7,070 nt of DNA, from contig JAWWCA010000186.1 in assembly GCA_033720695.1 (NCBI GenBank), positions 1 through 7,070 on the forward strand. Reading direction: 5' to 3'. Under the pieces are notes generated by a model that was given only the letters and a program-made list of their open reading frames with translations, was not told the origin of the DNA and searched no databases. Shown here piece after piece: positions 1-6,772 of the stretch. Within the stretch, counting starts at the first letter, position 1. Every line of letters starts with the position of its first letter. The translations under genes were made by a program, and so were the position numbers. The DNA comes from DATGQT01 sp033720695. GTDB taxonomy: Bacteria > Bacteroidota > Rhodothermia > Rhodothermales > Rubricoccaceae.

Positions 1-1224
1 CTCTCCCGCGCGCCCGACCCGGCGCCGCCCCTCCCACCCCCGCCCGACGGCCCGCCCGTCGTGGTCACCCACGCCGTCGACCCCGACGACGCCAAGCCGC
101 TCCCGGGCTACCTGGACCGGAGCCTCGCGTGGCTCGCCGAGGCGCAGTTCGACAACGGCGGGTGGGGCGCCGGGCAGCACACGGCCCAGGGCGTCCGCGA
201 CCCCCACGCCGTCCAGATCGACCCGGCCACGACGGCCTTCGCCGCCCTCGCCCTCCTCCGCGCCGGCAGCACCCCCGACGACGGCCCCTACGCCGACAAC
301 GTCCGCCGCGCCCTCACCTACCTCGTCGGCGTCGTCGAGGAGGCGCCGGCGAACAGCGCCCGGATCACGTCCATCGAGGGCACGCAGCCCCAGGCCAAGC
401 TCGGCCGCAACATCGACGCGGCGCTCGCGGCCCAGCTCTTCACCGCCGCCCTCCCCCACCTCGACGGGCGGCTCGAGCGCCGCACCGAGGCCGCGCTCGA
501 CAAGTGCCTCCTCGCTCTCCAGCGCGGCCAGACCGCCGACGGCTCGCAGGCCGGGGGCGGCTGGGCGCCCGTGCTCCAGAGCGCCATGGCGACCTCCGCC
601 CTCGAACGGGCCCAGGCCGCCGGCCGCGACGTGGACGAGGAGGCGCTCGACCGCTCGCGCGCCGACCAGCGCGGCAACATCACCGTCCGCGGCGGCGCCC
701 CCGGCGCGCCCCCGGCGGCGGAGGTGGACGCCAGCGCGGGCGCGGGCGTGGCGCTCTACGCCGCCTCGGCCGGCCAGCGCGCCACGGCGCAGGAGGCCCG
801 CGAGGCCGCCACGGCCGTCCAGGACGCCCTCGGCGACGACGCCGAGGTGACCGAGGAGGCCCTCCGCCGGGCCGGCCGCTCCGAGGCCGAGGCCGCCCGC
901 CTCTACGACGCCTATTCCCGCAACGCCGCCACGGCCACCCTCCTCGAAGGCGACGAGATCTGGTCCGGCTTCGGCAACAACGGCGGCGAGGAGTTCCTCT
1001 CCTACATGATGACGAGCGAGAGCCTCGTCATCGCTGGCGGCGACGCCTGGGACCGCTGGCACGCCCGCCTCGTCAACCTCTTCGGCAGCATCCAGAACGG
1101 CGACGGGAGCTGGAGCGGGCACCACTGCATCACGAGCCCCGTCTTCTGCACGGCCGCCGTGATCCTGGCCCTCACGGCCGACCGCGACGCGACGCTCCTC
1201 GCCCACGAGCTCCAGCGCGGATGA
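1..1224 (+). CDS. Squalene-cyclase/prenyltransferase-repeat protein, 5'-truncated by window edge
   Basis: The frame is open from the first base, so the true start lies upstream. A GTG at 61 is the first possible start inside the window, but the preceding 20 codons form a Pro-rich linker (PPLPPPPDGPP) that looks coding. The protein carries QW-type motifs of the terpenoid-cyclase alpha/alpha-toroid fold: QFDNGGW at 145-165 and QNGDGSW at 1093-1113. The second is followed by a GHHCITSPVFCTAA segment. A Gly/Glu-rich block (GFGNNGGEEFLSYMM, 967-1011) precedes it. Between the motif regions lies an Ala/Glu-rich stretch (about 720-900), probably helical. I see no DxDD protonation motif of class II cyclases, so catalysis cannot be assumed; from memory, similar repeat proteins of unknown role are frequent in planctomycetes and related bacteria. 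It ends in an ATGA overlap with the next gene, a paralogue-like partner, suggesting co-translation. Fold assignment is fairly sure; function is unknown. Confidence 0.8.
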   Translation, partial: LSRAPDPAPPLPPPPDGPPVVVTHAVDPDDAKPLPGYLDRSLAWLAEAQFDNGGWGAGQHTAQGVRDPHAVQIDPATTAFAALALLRAGSTPDDGPYADNVRRALTYLVGVVEEAPANSARITSIEGTQPQAKLGRNIDAALAAQLFTAALPHLDGRLERRTEAALDKCLLALQRGQTADGSQAGGGWAPVLQSAMATSALERAQAAGRDVDEEALDRSRADQRGNITVRGGAPGAPPAAEVDASAGAGVALYAASAGQRATAQEAREAATAVQDALGDDAEVTEEALRRAGRSEAEAARLYDAYSRNAATATLLEGDEIWSGFGNNGGEEFLSYMMTSESLVIAGGDAWDRWHARLVNLFGSIQNGDGSWSGHHCITSPVFCTAAVILALTADRDATLLAHELQRG

Positions 1225-2429
1225 GCAGGACGCCCTCCGCTGGGACCGTCGGGGCGGCCGGTGGGTCGCCCCGACGCCGCGCGCTCCCTCTGGCCCTCGC
1301 CCTGCTGGCCCTGAGCGGAGCCGGAGGGGGCTGCGCCCCGGATCCCGCGCCCGACGGCCGCGACGTGCTCGCGCGCGCGGCTGCGTACCTCTGGAGCCAG
1401 CAGGCCGAGGACGGCGGCTGGCACAGCGCCACCCACGGCATCGTCCGCGGCGGACAGGCGTGGACGCCGTTCGTCCTCCACGCCCTCCTCCAGGTGCCCG
1501 AAGACGTGGCGGCCCCGCCCGAGGGCGGCGTCGAGCGGGCCCTCGGCTTCCTCCGCGCACACGTGGACTCGTCGGGCGCACTCGGTCTCGGCGGACCCGT
1601 CCTGGAGTACCCCGTCTACAGCACGGCCTATGGCCTCCGCGTCCTCGCCGCGCACGGCGCGCCCGAGGATACGGCGCTCGTCCGCCGAATGGCGCGTTTC
1701 CTCCAGGCGCAGCAGTTCACCGAGCGGCGCGGGATCACGCCCGAGCACCTCGCCTACGGCGCGTGGGGCTTCGGCGAGACGACGCTCGGGCCGGGCGAGA
1801 CCGGCCACCTCGACCTCTCGCACACCCGCCGCGCCCTCGGCGCCCTCCGCGCCGCCGGCGCCCTCGACTCGGCCTCGGCCGACGCGGCGACGCGCTTCCT
1901 CCGCCTCCTCCAGAAGCACCCGAGCAGCCGCCGCCCCCAGCCGCCCGACGGCGTCCTCACCGACAGCACGCACTACGACGGCGGTTTCTACGCCTCGTCG
2001 GTCTCCGTCGGCGTCAACAAGGCCGGCCTCACGGCGGCGGGCGTCTACGGCTCCTACGCCACGACGACCGCGGACGGCCTCCTCGCCCTCCTCGCGGCCG
2101 GGCACGCCCCAGACAGCGAACCCGTGCAGGCCGCCCTCGGCTGGCTCCGCGCCCACCCCGGCTGGGACGAGCCCGCCGGCCTCCCGCCCGACGCCCCCGG
2201 CCAGTGGCAGCGCGTGATGCAGTTCTACCACCTCGCCACGCGCGCCGAGGCGTACGCCCGCCTGGGCGAGACGGGCTGGCGCGACGACGTGGCCGCCCTC
2301 CTCGCCGCGCGGCAGCGACCCGACGGCTCGTTCGCGAACCCCGAGGGCGCCCCCAACAAAGAGGACGACCCCCTCCTCGCGACGGCCCTCGCCGTCCAGG
2401 CCCTCTCGCGGGCGCTCAGGAGCCCGTGA
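1221..2429 (+). CDS. Squalene-cyclase-repeat protein, probable lipoprotein
   Basis: 402 codons starting at the ATG that overlaps the previous stop (ATGA). The N-terminus looks like a signal peptide: RRR at 18-20, a hydrophobic run about 21-35 (ALPLALALLALSG) and a Cys at 38 in an AGGGC context. That is a loose lipobox lacking the usual Leu at -3, so lipidation is likely but not certain. The mature part has QW-type repeats: QAEDGGW (61-67), a DGGF variant (253-256) and QRPDGSF (365-371). It ends with an EDDPLLATALAVQAL helix, a pattern I associate with bacterial squalene-oxidase/prenyltransferase-repeat proteins. There is no clear DxDD motif. The predicted picture is an alpha/alpha-toroid protein anchored outside the cytoplasm, acting with its upstream partner; substrate and activity are unknown. 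Its last 14 bases overlap the end of the convergent kinase gene. A much longer open frame extends upstream from 1221 to 129, but this is an antiphase reading of the first gene. Confidence 0.85.
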   Translation: MSRTPSAGTVGAAGGSPRRRALPLALALLALSGAGGGCAPDPAPDGRDVLARAAAYLWSQQAEDGGWHSATHGIVRGGQAWTPFVLHALLQVPEDVAAPPEGGVERALGFLRAHVDSSGALGLGGPVLEYPVYSTAYGLRVLAAHGAPEDTALVRRMARFLQAQQFTERRGITPEHLAYGAWGFGETTLGPGETGHLDLSHTRRALGALRAAGALDSASADAATRFLRLLQKHPSSRRPQPPDGVLTDSTHYDGGFYASSVSVGVNKAGLTAAGVYGSYATTTADGLLALLAAGHAPDSEPVQAALGWLRAHPGWDEPAGLPPDAPGQWQRVMQFYHLATRAEAYARLGETGWRDDVAALLAARQRPDGSFANPEGAPNKEDDPLLATALAVQALSRALRSP

Positions 2430-4563
2430 GCGCCCTCGGGGCAGGGACCGCCACAGCGCGGACGGGCGCCGCAGGAGGGAAGATGATGCTGAACACGGTC
2501 CCCTCGCCCTCGCGGCTGCGCACCGTCAGGGAGCCGCCGTGCCCCTGCGTCACGATGTCGTAGGCCAGCGAGAGGCCCAGCCCGGTCCCCTCCCCTGGCG
2601 GCTTGGTGGTGTAGAACGGCTCGAACACCCGCGCGGCGACCTCGGCGGGCATCCCGGTGCCGTTGTCGTGGATGTACACGGCGGCCTCGCCCTCGTCGGT
2701 ACGCCGCGTCACCACGCGGAGGCGGGGGGCGAAGGGGGACCCCTCCTGCCCGGCCCGCTCCCGGAGAGCGTCGAAGGCGTTCGCCACGAGGTTGACGAGC
2801 ACCCGGCCAACTGCCTCCTGGTCGAGGAGGATCGGTTCCAGGGCGTCGTCGAGGCGCCGCTCGATCTCGACGTCGAAAGGGCGCCGCGCGCGCATCTCGT
2901 GGTAGGCGCGGTCCACGCACTCGCCGACGAGGGCGTTGAGATCGGTGGGTGCGCGCGCGCCCGGCGTCGCGCGGGCGTGCGTGAGCATGCTCCTCGCGAT
3001 GGCGTCGGCCCGCCGGCCGTGGTGGACGATCCGTTCCGTGTTGACGACGAGGTCGTCCAGAGCCTCGGCGACGGCAGCCGGCGTCCGCCCGGCGGGGAGC
3101 CGCTCGCGGACCTCGGCGGCGAGGGCCTCCGAGAGCTCCGCGAAGTTGATGACGAAGTTGAGGGGGTTCTTGAGCTCGTGCGCGATCCCGGCCGTGAGCC
3201 GCCCCAGGCTCGCCATCTTCTCCTGCTGGATGAGCTGATGCTGCGCCCTGCGCAGCCGCGCGAGGAGCTCTTCGAGCCGGCTCTTCTCGGCCTGGAGCAC
3301 CTCCTCCATCTCTTTCCGGTCCGTGATGTCGGTGTTGGTCCCGAACCACCCGATGATCTCGTCGTCGGTGCCGCGGAGCGGGAGGGCGCGTCCGAGGTGC
3401 CAGCGGTACGACCCGTCGTGGGCTCGCAGCCGGAACTCCACCTCGTAGGGCTCCCCCGAGGCGAGAGCGCCCTCCCAGCGCGCGAGGGCGGACGGGAGGT
3501 CGTCCGGGTGCACGGTGTCGTGCCAGCCCATCCCGACGAGGTCCGCGCGGGAGCGGCCGAAGTAGGCGAGGACGCGGTCGCTGACGTAGTCGATGGCGCC
3601 GTCGGGGCGGGCGGTCCACACCTGCTGGGGGATGGCCTCGATGAGGGTGTGGAGCTGCTCGCGCTCCTGGCGCAGGGCCACCTCCATGGCCTGCTGCTCG
3701 GTGATGTCGCGCGTCACCGCGACGATCTCAGGGCGCCCCCGCTCCGTCGTGGTCATCTGCCCCCGCGTCTCGACCCAGCGGTAGGCCCCGTCCTTGCGCC
3801 GGATGCGGTAGCGCGCCGTCTGCATCTTGGACCGGTCCGCGACGGTCTCGACGTGGGCCTGCTGGATCGCCGGGATGTCCTCGGGGTGGAAGAGGTCGTA
3901 GGCGAGCCGTCCCACGAGCTCCTCGGGCTCGAAGCCGAGGAGCGCGCGGCAGGCCGGCGACGCGTACCGGTAGACCCCCTCGACGGAGTGCGTCGAGATC
4001 ATGTCGAGGGCGTACTCGGCGAGCGTGCGGTAGCGCGCCTCGCTCTCGCGGAGCTCGATCTCGGTCATGGCCGCGGCGGCGAGGTCCTGCAGCGCCCCGA
4101 TCTCGTCCGCCGTCCACTGCCGCGGGCGCGTGTCGAGGGCGCAGAAGCTCCCGAGCGCCTGCCCCGACGCCGTGATGAGGGGGATGCCCGCGTAGGCGAG
4201 GACGCCGAGGTCCGTGACCGCCCCGTTGCCTCGCAGGAGGGGGTGCTCCCGCGCGTCCTCGACGACGAAGGGGCCGACCGACGTGATCGCGTACTGGCAG
4301 AACGAGTGCGACAGCGGGGTCTCACGCGCCGAGGCCCACGGCTCCGACAGCCCCACCGCGCTCAGGAAGAACTGGCGGTCCCGATCGACGAGCGAGAGGA
4401 GCGCCACAGGAGCCCCGACCACCCGGGCCGCCAACCGGACGAGCCGGTCGAAGGCCTCGTCCGGCAGCGCGTCGAGCAGCCCGGTGCGGGCGAGCGCATC
4501 CAGCCGGACCGGGTCGGCGACGAGAGGGGGCGTCACCACGTTCAAGGGAGGGTTCCGGTGCAT
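2416..4563 (-). CDS. GAF-PAS-PAS hybrid-less sensor histidine kinase
   Basis: About 715 residues from the ATG at 4563 (reading leftwards). Upstream in-frame codons to 4698 are Arg/Pro-rich and low-complexity, so I reject the longer start; a GTG about ten codons further in is also possible. Domains in order: GAF (about 20-172, with SFCQY and GSFCALD segments), PAS+PAC (about 173-290, ending VAVTRDITEQQ), second PAS+PAC (about 303-417, ending GTNTDITDRKE), coiled coil (about 415-450), HisKA dimerisation domain with phospho-acceptor His462 in GIAHELKNPLNF, then a HATPase domain with N box (NLVANAFDAL, 591-600), G1 (DNGTGMP, 633-639), F box (FEPFYTTK, 647-654) and G2 (GEGTGLGL, 657-664). All catalytic boxes are intact. 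No signal peptide or membrane segment is visible, so it should be cytoplasmic and sense a soluble ligand or redox/light cue. No receiver domain and no response regulator are in the window, making it an orphan kinase here. Divergent from queC, convergent with the lipoprotein gene. Confidence 0.93.
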   Translation of the reverse strand: MHRNPPLNVVTPPLVADPVRLDALARTGLLDALPDEAFDRLVRLAARVVGAPVALLSLVDRDRQFFLSAVGLSEPWASARETPLSHSFCQYAITSVGPFVVEDAREHPLLRGNGAVTDLGVLAYAGIPLITASGQALGSFCALDTRPRQWTADEIGALQDLAAAAMTEIELRESEARYRTLAEYALDMISTHSVEGVYRYASPACRALLGFEPEELVGRLAYDLFHPEDIPAIQQAHVETVADRSKMQTARYRIRRKDGAYRWVETRGQMTTTERGRPEIVAVTRDITEQQAMEVALRQEREQLHTLIEAIPQQVWTARPDGAIDYVSDRVLAYFGRSRADLVGMGWHDTVHPDDLPSALARWEGALASGEPYEVEFRLRAHDGSYRWHLGRALPLRGTDDEIIGWFGTNTDITDRKEMEEVLQAEKSRLEELLARLRRAQHQLIQQEKMASLGRLTAGIAHELKNPLNFVINFAELSEALAAEVRERLPAGRTPAAVAEALDDLVVNTERIVHHGRRADAIARSMLTHARATPGARAPTDLNALVGECVDRAYHEMRARRPFDVEIERRLDDALEPILLDQEAVGRVLVNLVANAFDALRERAGQEGSPFAPRLRVVTRRTDEGEAAVYIHDNGTGMPAEVAARVFEPFYTTKPPGEGTGLGLSLAYDIVTQGHGGSLTVRSREGEGTVFSIIFPPAAPVRAVAVPAPRALTGS

Positions 4564-4590
4564 GAAGACGCCCGCGGGGCGGCGGGTCCG

Positions 4591-4646
4591 GCGCCCCCGC
4601 CCGGGAAGGGAGGGCCGCGCGGCCGGTGAACCCCGGGCGGGGGCGC
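4591..4646. repeat. Nested inverted repeat in divergent intergenic region
   Basis: GCGCCCCCGCCCGGG at 4591-4605 is the exact reverse complement of 4632-4646, a perfect 15-bp stem. The 26-base loop contains a perfect 12-bp palindrome, GGCCGCGCGGCC (4613-4624). It lies between the divergent starts of the histidine kinase and queC. There is no T-run after either arm, so it does not look like a standard intrinsic terminator, and terminators are not expected between divergent genes. It could be a two-sided operator, a cruciform-forming element or a copy of a dispersed intergenic repeat. Composition is almost pure G+C, which raises the chance level. Confidence 0.7.
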
Positions 4647-4690
4647 AGGATTCCCCGCCGCTCCAGGTTCCGTGGATTCCTGAGCCGGCA

Positions 4691-4726
4691 CCCGCCACGC
4701 CGTCGCGCGTTGGCGGGGAAACCCGC
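4691..4726 (+). promoter_or_regulatory. Possible switching hairpins in queC leader
   Basis: CCCGCCA (4691-4697) pairs perfectly with TGGCGGG (4711-4717) across a 13-base loop. The same 3' arm can instead pair as GCGGG (4713-4717) with CCCGC (4722-4726) around a GAAA tetraloop that ends four bases before the queC ATG. The two stems exclude each other, as in translational switches. I do not see the A-rich tail and conserved loop of a preQ1 class I riboswitch, so any ligand control is speculative, and G+C-rich leaders form such stems by chance. Confidence 0.25.
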
Positions 4727-4730
4727 GCCC

Positions 4731-5444
4731 ATGCCCCGCGCCCTGCCCCCTCCGGAGAGCCGCCCCGCCGTCGCCCTCGTCCTCTTCTCGGGCGGGCAGG
4801 ACTCCACGACCTGCCTCTACTGGGCCAAGGCGCGCTTCGACCGCGTCGAGGCCCTCGGCTTCGACTACGGGCAGCGCCACGCCGTCGAGCTGGCGCAGGC
4901 CGCCACGATCGCCGACCTCGCCGACGTCCCCTACACCGTGCTCGACCTGACGGGGACGCTCGCCGGCAGCGCCCTCACCGAGCCCGGCGACGTCAACGCG
5001 CCACACGCGCAGGCGCCCGACCTCCCCGCCTCGTTCGTGCCCGGCCGCAACGCCGTCTTCCTCGCCCACGCCGCCGCCCACGCCTTCCGCCGCGGCCTCC
5101 GCGACGGCGACGCCGTCCACCTCGTCGGCGGCATGTGCCAGACGGACGCCTCCGGCTACCCCGACTGCCGGCTCGACTTCGTCGAGGCGATGGCGCGCGC
5201 GCTCGGCCTCGCCCTCGGCGCCGACCTCCGCATCTGGACGCCGCTCATGCACCTCACGAAGGCCGAGACGTGGAAGCTGGCCGCCGACCTCGGCTGCCTC
5301 GACGTCGTCGTGGAACACAGCCACACCGACTACCACGGCGACCGGAGCGAGCGGCACCCGTGGGGCTACGGCAGGCTGGACAACCCCGCCTCCGTCCTCC
5401 GAGCAGAGGGCTGGGAGGAGGCGAAAGCGAAGGGATGGATCTGA
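4731..5444 (+). CDS. queC: 7-cyano-7-deazaguanine synthase QueC, variant lacking zinc cysteines
   Basis: 237 residues, normal for QueC. The family converts 7-carboxy-7-deazaguanine, ammonia and ATP to preQ0 for queuosine or other deazaguanines, in the cytoplasm. Seen here: the N-type ATP-pyrophosphatase PP-loop SGGQDS (20-25), FDYGQRHAVE (44-53), FVPGRN (102-107), the QTDASGYPDCR segment (137-147) and TPLMHLTKAETW (170-181). In known QueC proteins four Cys near the C-terminus bind zinc, in a TCY ... GYGCGxCPAC-type segment. Here the matching positions read TDY and GYGRLDNPAS, so Cys becomes Asp200, Arg215, Asn218 and Ser221 while the flanks (GDRSERHPWGYG, VLRAEGW) are conserved. The codons show plain substitutions, not a frameshift. 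The ATG at 4731 places the PP-loop at the usual distance; a GTG at 4626 would add an Arg-rich tail and start inside the inverted repeat. It overlaps queE by ten bases. Family assignment is firm; full activity is inferred from the intact ATP site. Confidence 0.93.
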   Translation: MPRALPPPESRPAVALVLFSGGQDSTTCLYWAKARFDRVEALGFDYGQRHAVELAQAATIADLADVPYTVLDLTGTLAGSALTEPGDVNAPHAQAPDLPASFVPGRNAVFLAHAAAHAFRRGLRDGDAVHLVGGMCQTDASGYPDCRLDFVEAMARALGLALGADLRIWTPLMHLTKAETWKLAADLGCLDVVVEHSHTDYHGDRSERHPWGYGRLDNPASVLRAEGWEEAKAKGWI

Positions 5445-6202
5445 CCGACCGCACCGCAGAGACGCCGCTGGCGACGCGGCTGGCGGACGCCCCGTCGGGC
5501 GCGACGCGCTACGCCGTCCGCGCCGTCTGGCGCACGCTCCAGGGCGAAGGCGCCTGGGCCGGCCGGCCCGCCGTGTTCGTCCGCTTCGCCGGGTGCAACC
5601 TCTGGACGGGCGAGGCCGCCGACCGCGACCGCGACGCCGCCCGCTCCGGCGCCGACTGCCCGCTGTGGTGCGACACCAACTTCCGGAAGGCAGGCAGCGC
5701 CCGGCTCTCGGCCGAAGCCCTCGTCGGAGAGATGCGCCGCGTCGCCGACGGTCCCGAGCCGATCCGGTTCTGCGTCCTCACCGGCGGCGAGCCCCTCCTC
5801 CAGGCCGACGGCGCCCTCGTCCGCGCCCTCCACGCCGCCGGCTTCGTCGTCGCCGTCGAGACGAACGGGACCGTGGCCCTCCGCGACGCCTTCGGCGGCA
5901 ACGAGGCCGCCTGGCCCGACTGGGTCGTGTGCAGCCCCAAGCTGCCCGAGGACCGGCTGGCGCTGGAGAGGATGGACGAGCTCAAGCTCGTCGTGCCGGA
6001 CTACCGGCCCGAGGCGTACGCGCGCTTCGCCGAGCGCCTCCGCGAGCACCGGCTCGGCGGCGTGCCGGTCCGCTACCGCTGGCTCCAGCCCGAGGACGGC
6101 CCGCGCCGGGAGGCGGCGGCCCGCCTCGCCGTGGCCCTCGCGCTGGACCACCCCGCGTGGCGGGTGAGCGTGCAGACGCACAAGCTCCTCGGCGTCGACT
6201 GA
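5435..6202 (+). CDS. queE: 7-carboxy-7-deazaguanine synthase QueE (radical SAM)
   Basis: 255 residues from the ATG at 5435, which lies inside the end of queC (10-bp overlap, other frame), implying translational coupling. A purine-rich GGAGGAGG about 15 bases upstream is too far to be an ordinary ribosome site. QueE is a radical SAM enzyme that converts 6-carboxytetrahydropterin to 7-carboxy-7-deazaguanine, the substrate of QueC. Seen: TLQGEG (34-39, substrate-binding region), FAGCNLW (51-57), cluster cysteines Cys54, Cys75 and Cys79, the SAM-binding GGEP (117-120), VETNGT (141-146), CSPK (166-169), DELKLVV (181-187) and the terminal QTHK (247-250). The cluster spacing is CX20CX3C. Standard radical SAM is CX3CX2C, and the Burkholderia multivorans QueE is known for CX14CX2C, so this belongs to the inserted type but with a longer insert and one extra residue in the last gap. 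queD and queF are not in the window. Confidence 0.95.
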   Translation: MDLTDRTAETPLATRLADAPSGATRYAVRAVWRTLQGEGAWAGRPAVFVRFAGCNLWTGEAADRDRDAARSGADCPLWCDTNFRKAGSARLSAEALVGEMRRVADGPEPIRFCVLTGGEPLLQADGALVRALHAAGFVVAVETNGTVALRDAFGGNEAAWPDWVVCSPKLPEDRLALERMDELKLVVPDYRPEAYARFAERLREHRLGGVPVRYRWLQPEDGPRREAAARLAVALALDHPAWRVSVQTHKLLGVD

Positions 6203-6388
6203 GCAGGCACCGGAGGACGCTCGCCCTCACCCCCGTGTGCTCGGAGAGGGACTACGTTTCTGAACCCGCTCGAGCGCGGCTGACCCCGTTAGCGCCCTCA
6301 ATCGCTCAGAATCGATGATTCTCGGAGTGGCGGAGGCCGTGTGATGTCCAAAGTGGCAAGATATCTTTTTAAATGAAACGGCGATGAT
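6203..6388. other. Intergenic region between queE and the integrase remnant
   Basis: No gene seen. Composition falls sharply along it: about 42% G+C over 6341-6400 against over 70% upstream, marking the edge of foreign DNA. Small elements: a palindrome CGCTCGAGCG (6267-6276), inverted AGAATC/GATTCT arms with a 3-base spacer (6308-6322), and a near-exact direct repeat CTCGGAG[A/T]GG (6240-6249 and 6321-6330). The T-rich run ATATCTTTTTAAAT (6361-6374) is the likeliest promoter area for the integrase, but no clear -33/-7 pair can be fixed. No convincing terminator hairpin with a T-run follows queE. Confidence 0.5.
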
Positions 6389-6746
6389 ATGGCCAGAGTG
6401 ACCCCGGTGCTTTGGAAGCGCAAGACCAACAAGAAGGGCCTTGCGCCGATCTACCTCCGCATCAGCGATTCCGCACGCACGCGGTACGTGTCCCTCCGAG
6501 TGCTCGTCCGCCCCTCGCAGTGGAACGAGAACTCGGGAGGCCTCCGAAAGGGTCACAAGAGGGCGGAGGAACTCAACAACCTCATCGCGCGGCGAGTCGC
6601 GGAGGCCGAAGAAGAAATCCTCCGGCTGAAGGCGGAGAAGAAGGCGGCCACAGCCGACCGACTCAAGCGAGTGCTCGCCTCCTCGCGTGAGGAAGCGGCC
6701 ATAACCGACTTCTTCGCCTTTGCTGACAGGATCATCGAGGACTCCG
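6389..6746 (+). pseudogene. Tyrosine recombinase (integrase), 3'-truncated
   Basis: From the ATG at 6389 the first about 119 codons read as the N-terminal part of a Bacteroidota-type tyrosine recombinase. An arm-DNA-binding domain runs about 1-60 (VLWKRKTNKKGLAPIYLRIS, then VLVRPSQWNE), followed by a charged helical linker about 60-100 (EEEILRLKAEKKA). The beginning of a SAM-like core-binding domain follows (ITDFFAFADRIIED, 105-118). The family is usually around 400 residues and carries the catalytic Arg-His-Arg-Tyr set in the C-terminal half; none of that is present. After about 6746 the frame stays open to the window end, but it reads Gly/Arg-rich sequence that is antisense to another gene, so the homology stops at the 26-bp palindrome. 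G+C is near 60% with more A/T-ending codons than its neighbours, consistent with horizontal acquisition. No clear ribosome site. It is either a mobile-element remnant or one half of a chimeric joint. Confidence 0.75.
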
Positions 6747-6772
6747 GCCGTGCCGGCCGCGGCCGGCACGGC
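6747..6772. repeat. Perfect 26-bp palindrome at gene-fragment junction
   Basis: The half-site GCCGTGCCGGCCG (6747-6759) is followed directly by its exact reverse complement (6760-6772), with no spacer. It sits exactly where integrase homology ends on the left and amidohydrolase homology ends on the right. Pure G+C except for two bases. It may be a recombination or fold-back joint, a resolution site, or an assembly or library chimera. Because the two broken genes face each other across it, an ordinary terminator role is possible but there is no T-run. Confidence 0.85.

Noticed and set aside
129..1220. In-frame upstream extension of the lipoprotein gene
   Set aside because: It reads as Arg/Pro-rich nonsense out of phase with the first gene; the signal peptide begins just after the ATG at 1221.
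2539..4629. A 696-codon open frame antisense to the histidine kinase
   Set aside because: It is an antisense shadow produced by extreme G+C content; its sequence is Arg/Gly/Val/Asp-rich low complexity, and the opposite strand has every kinase motif in order.
4713..4735. preQ1 class I riboswitch in front of queC
   Set aside because: The conserved C-rich loop and A-rich tail are absent; only generic G+C-rich hairpins are visible.
4214..5434. Upstream extension of the queE frame through kinase and queC
   Set aside because: Arg/Pro-rich shadow; QueE homology begins after 5435 and normal family length is reached without it.
6242..6320. Minus-strand resemblance to a serine tRNA (a CTGAGCGATTGAGGGCGC D-arm-like segment and a CCTCTCCG end)
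   Set aside because: The T-arm and anticodon stems do not pair and the 5' acceptor strand is missing. A decayed tRNA attachment site next to the integrase is possible but cannot be supported by eye.
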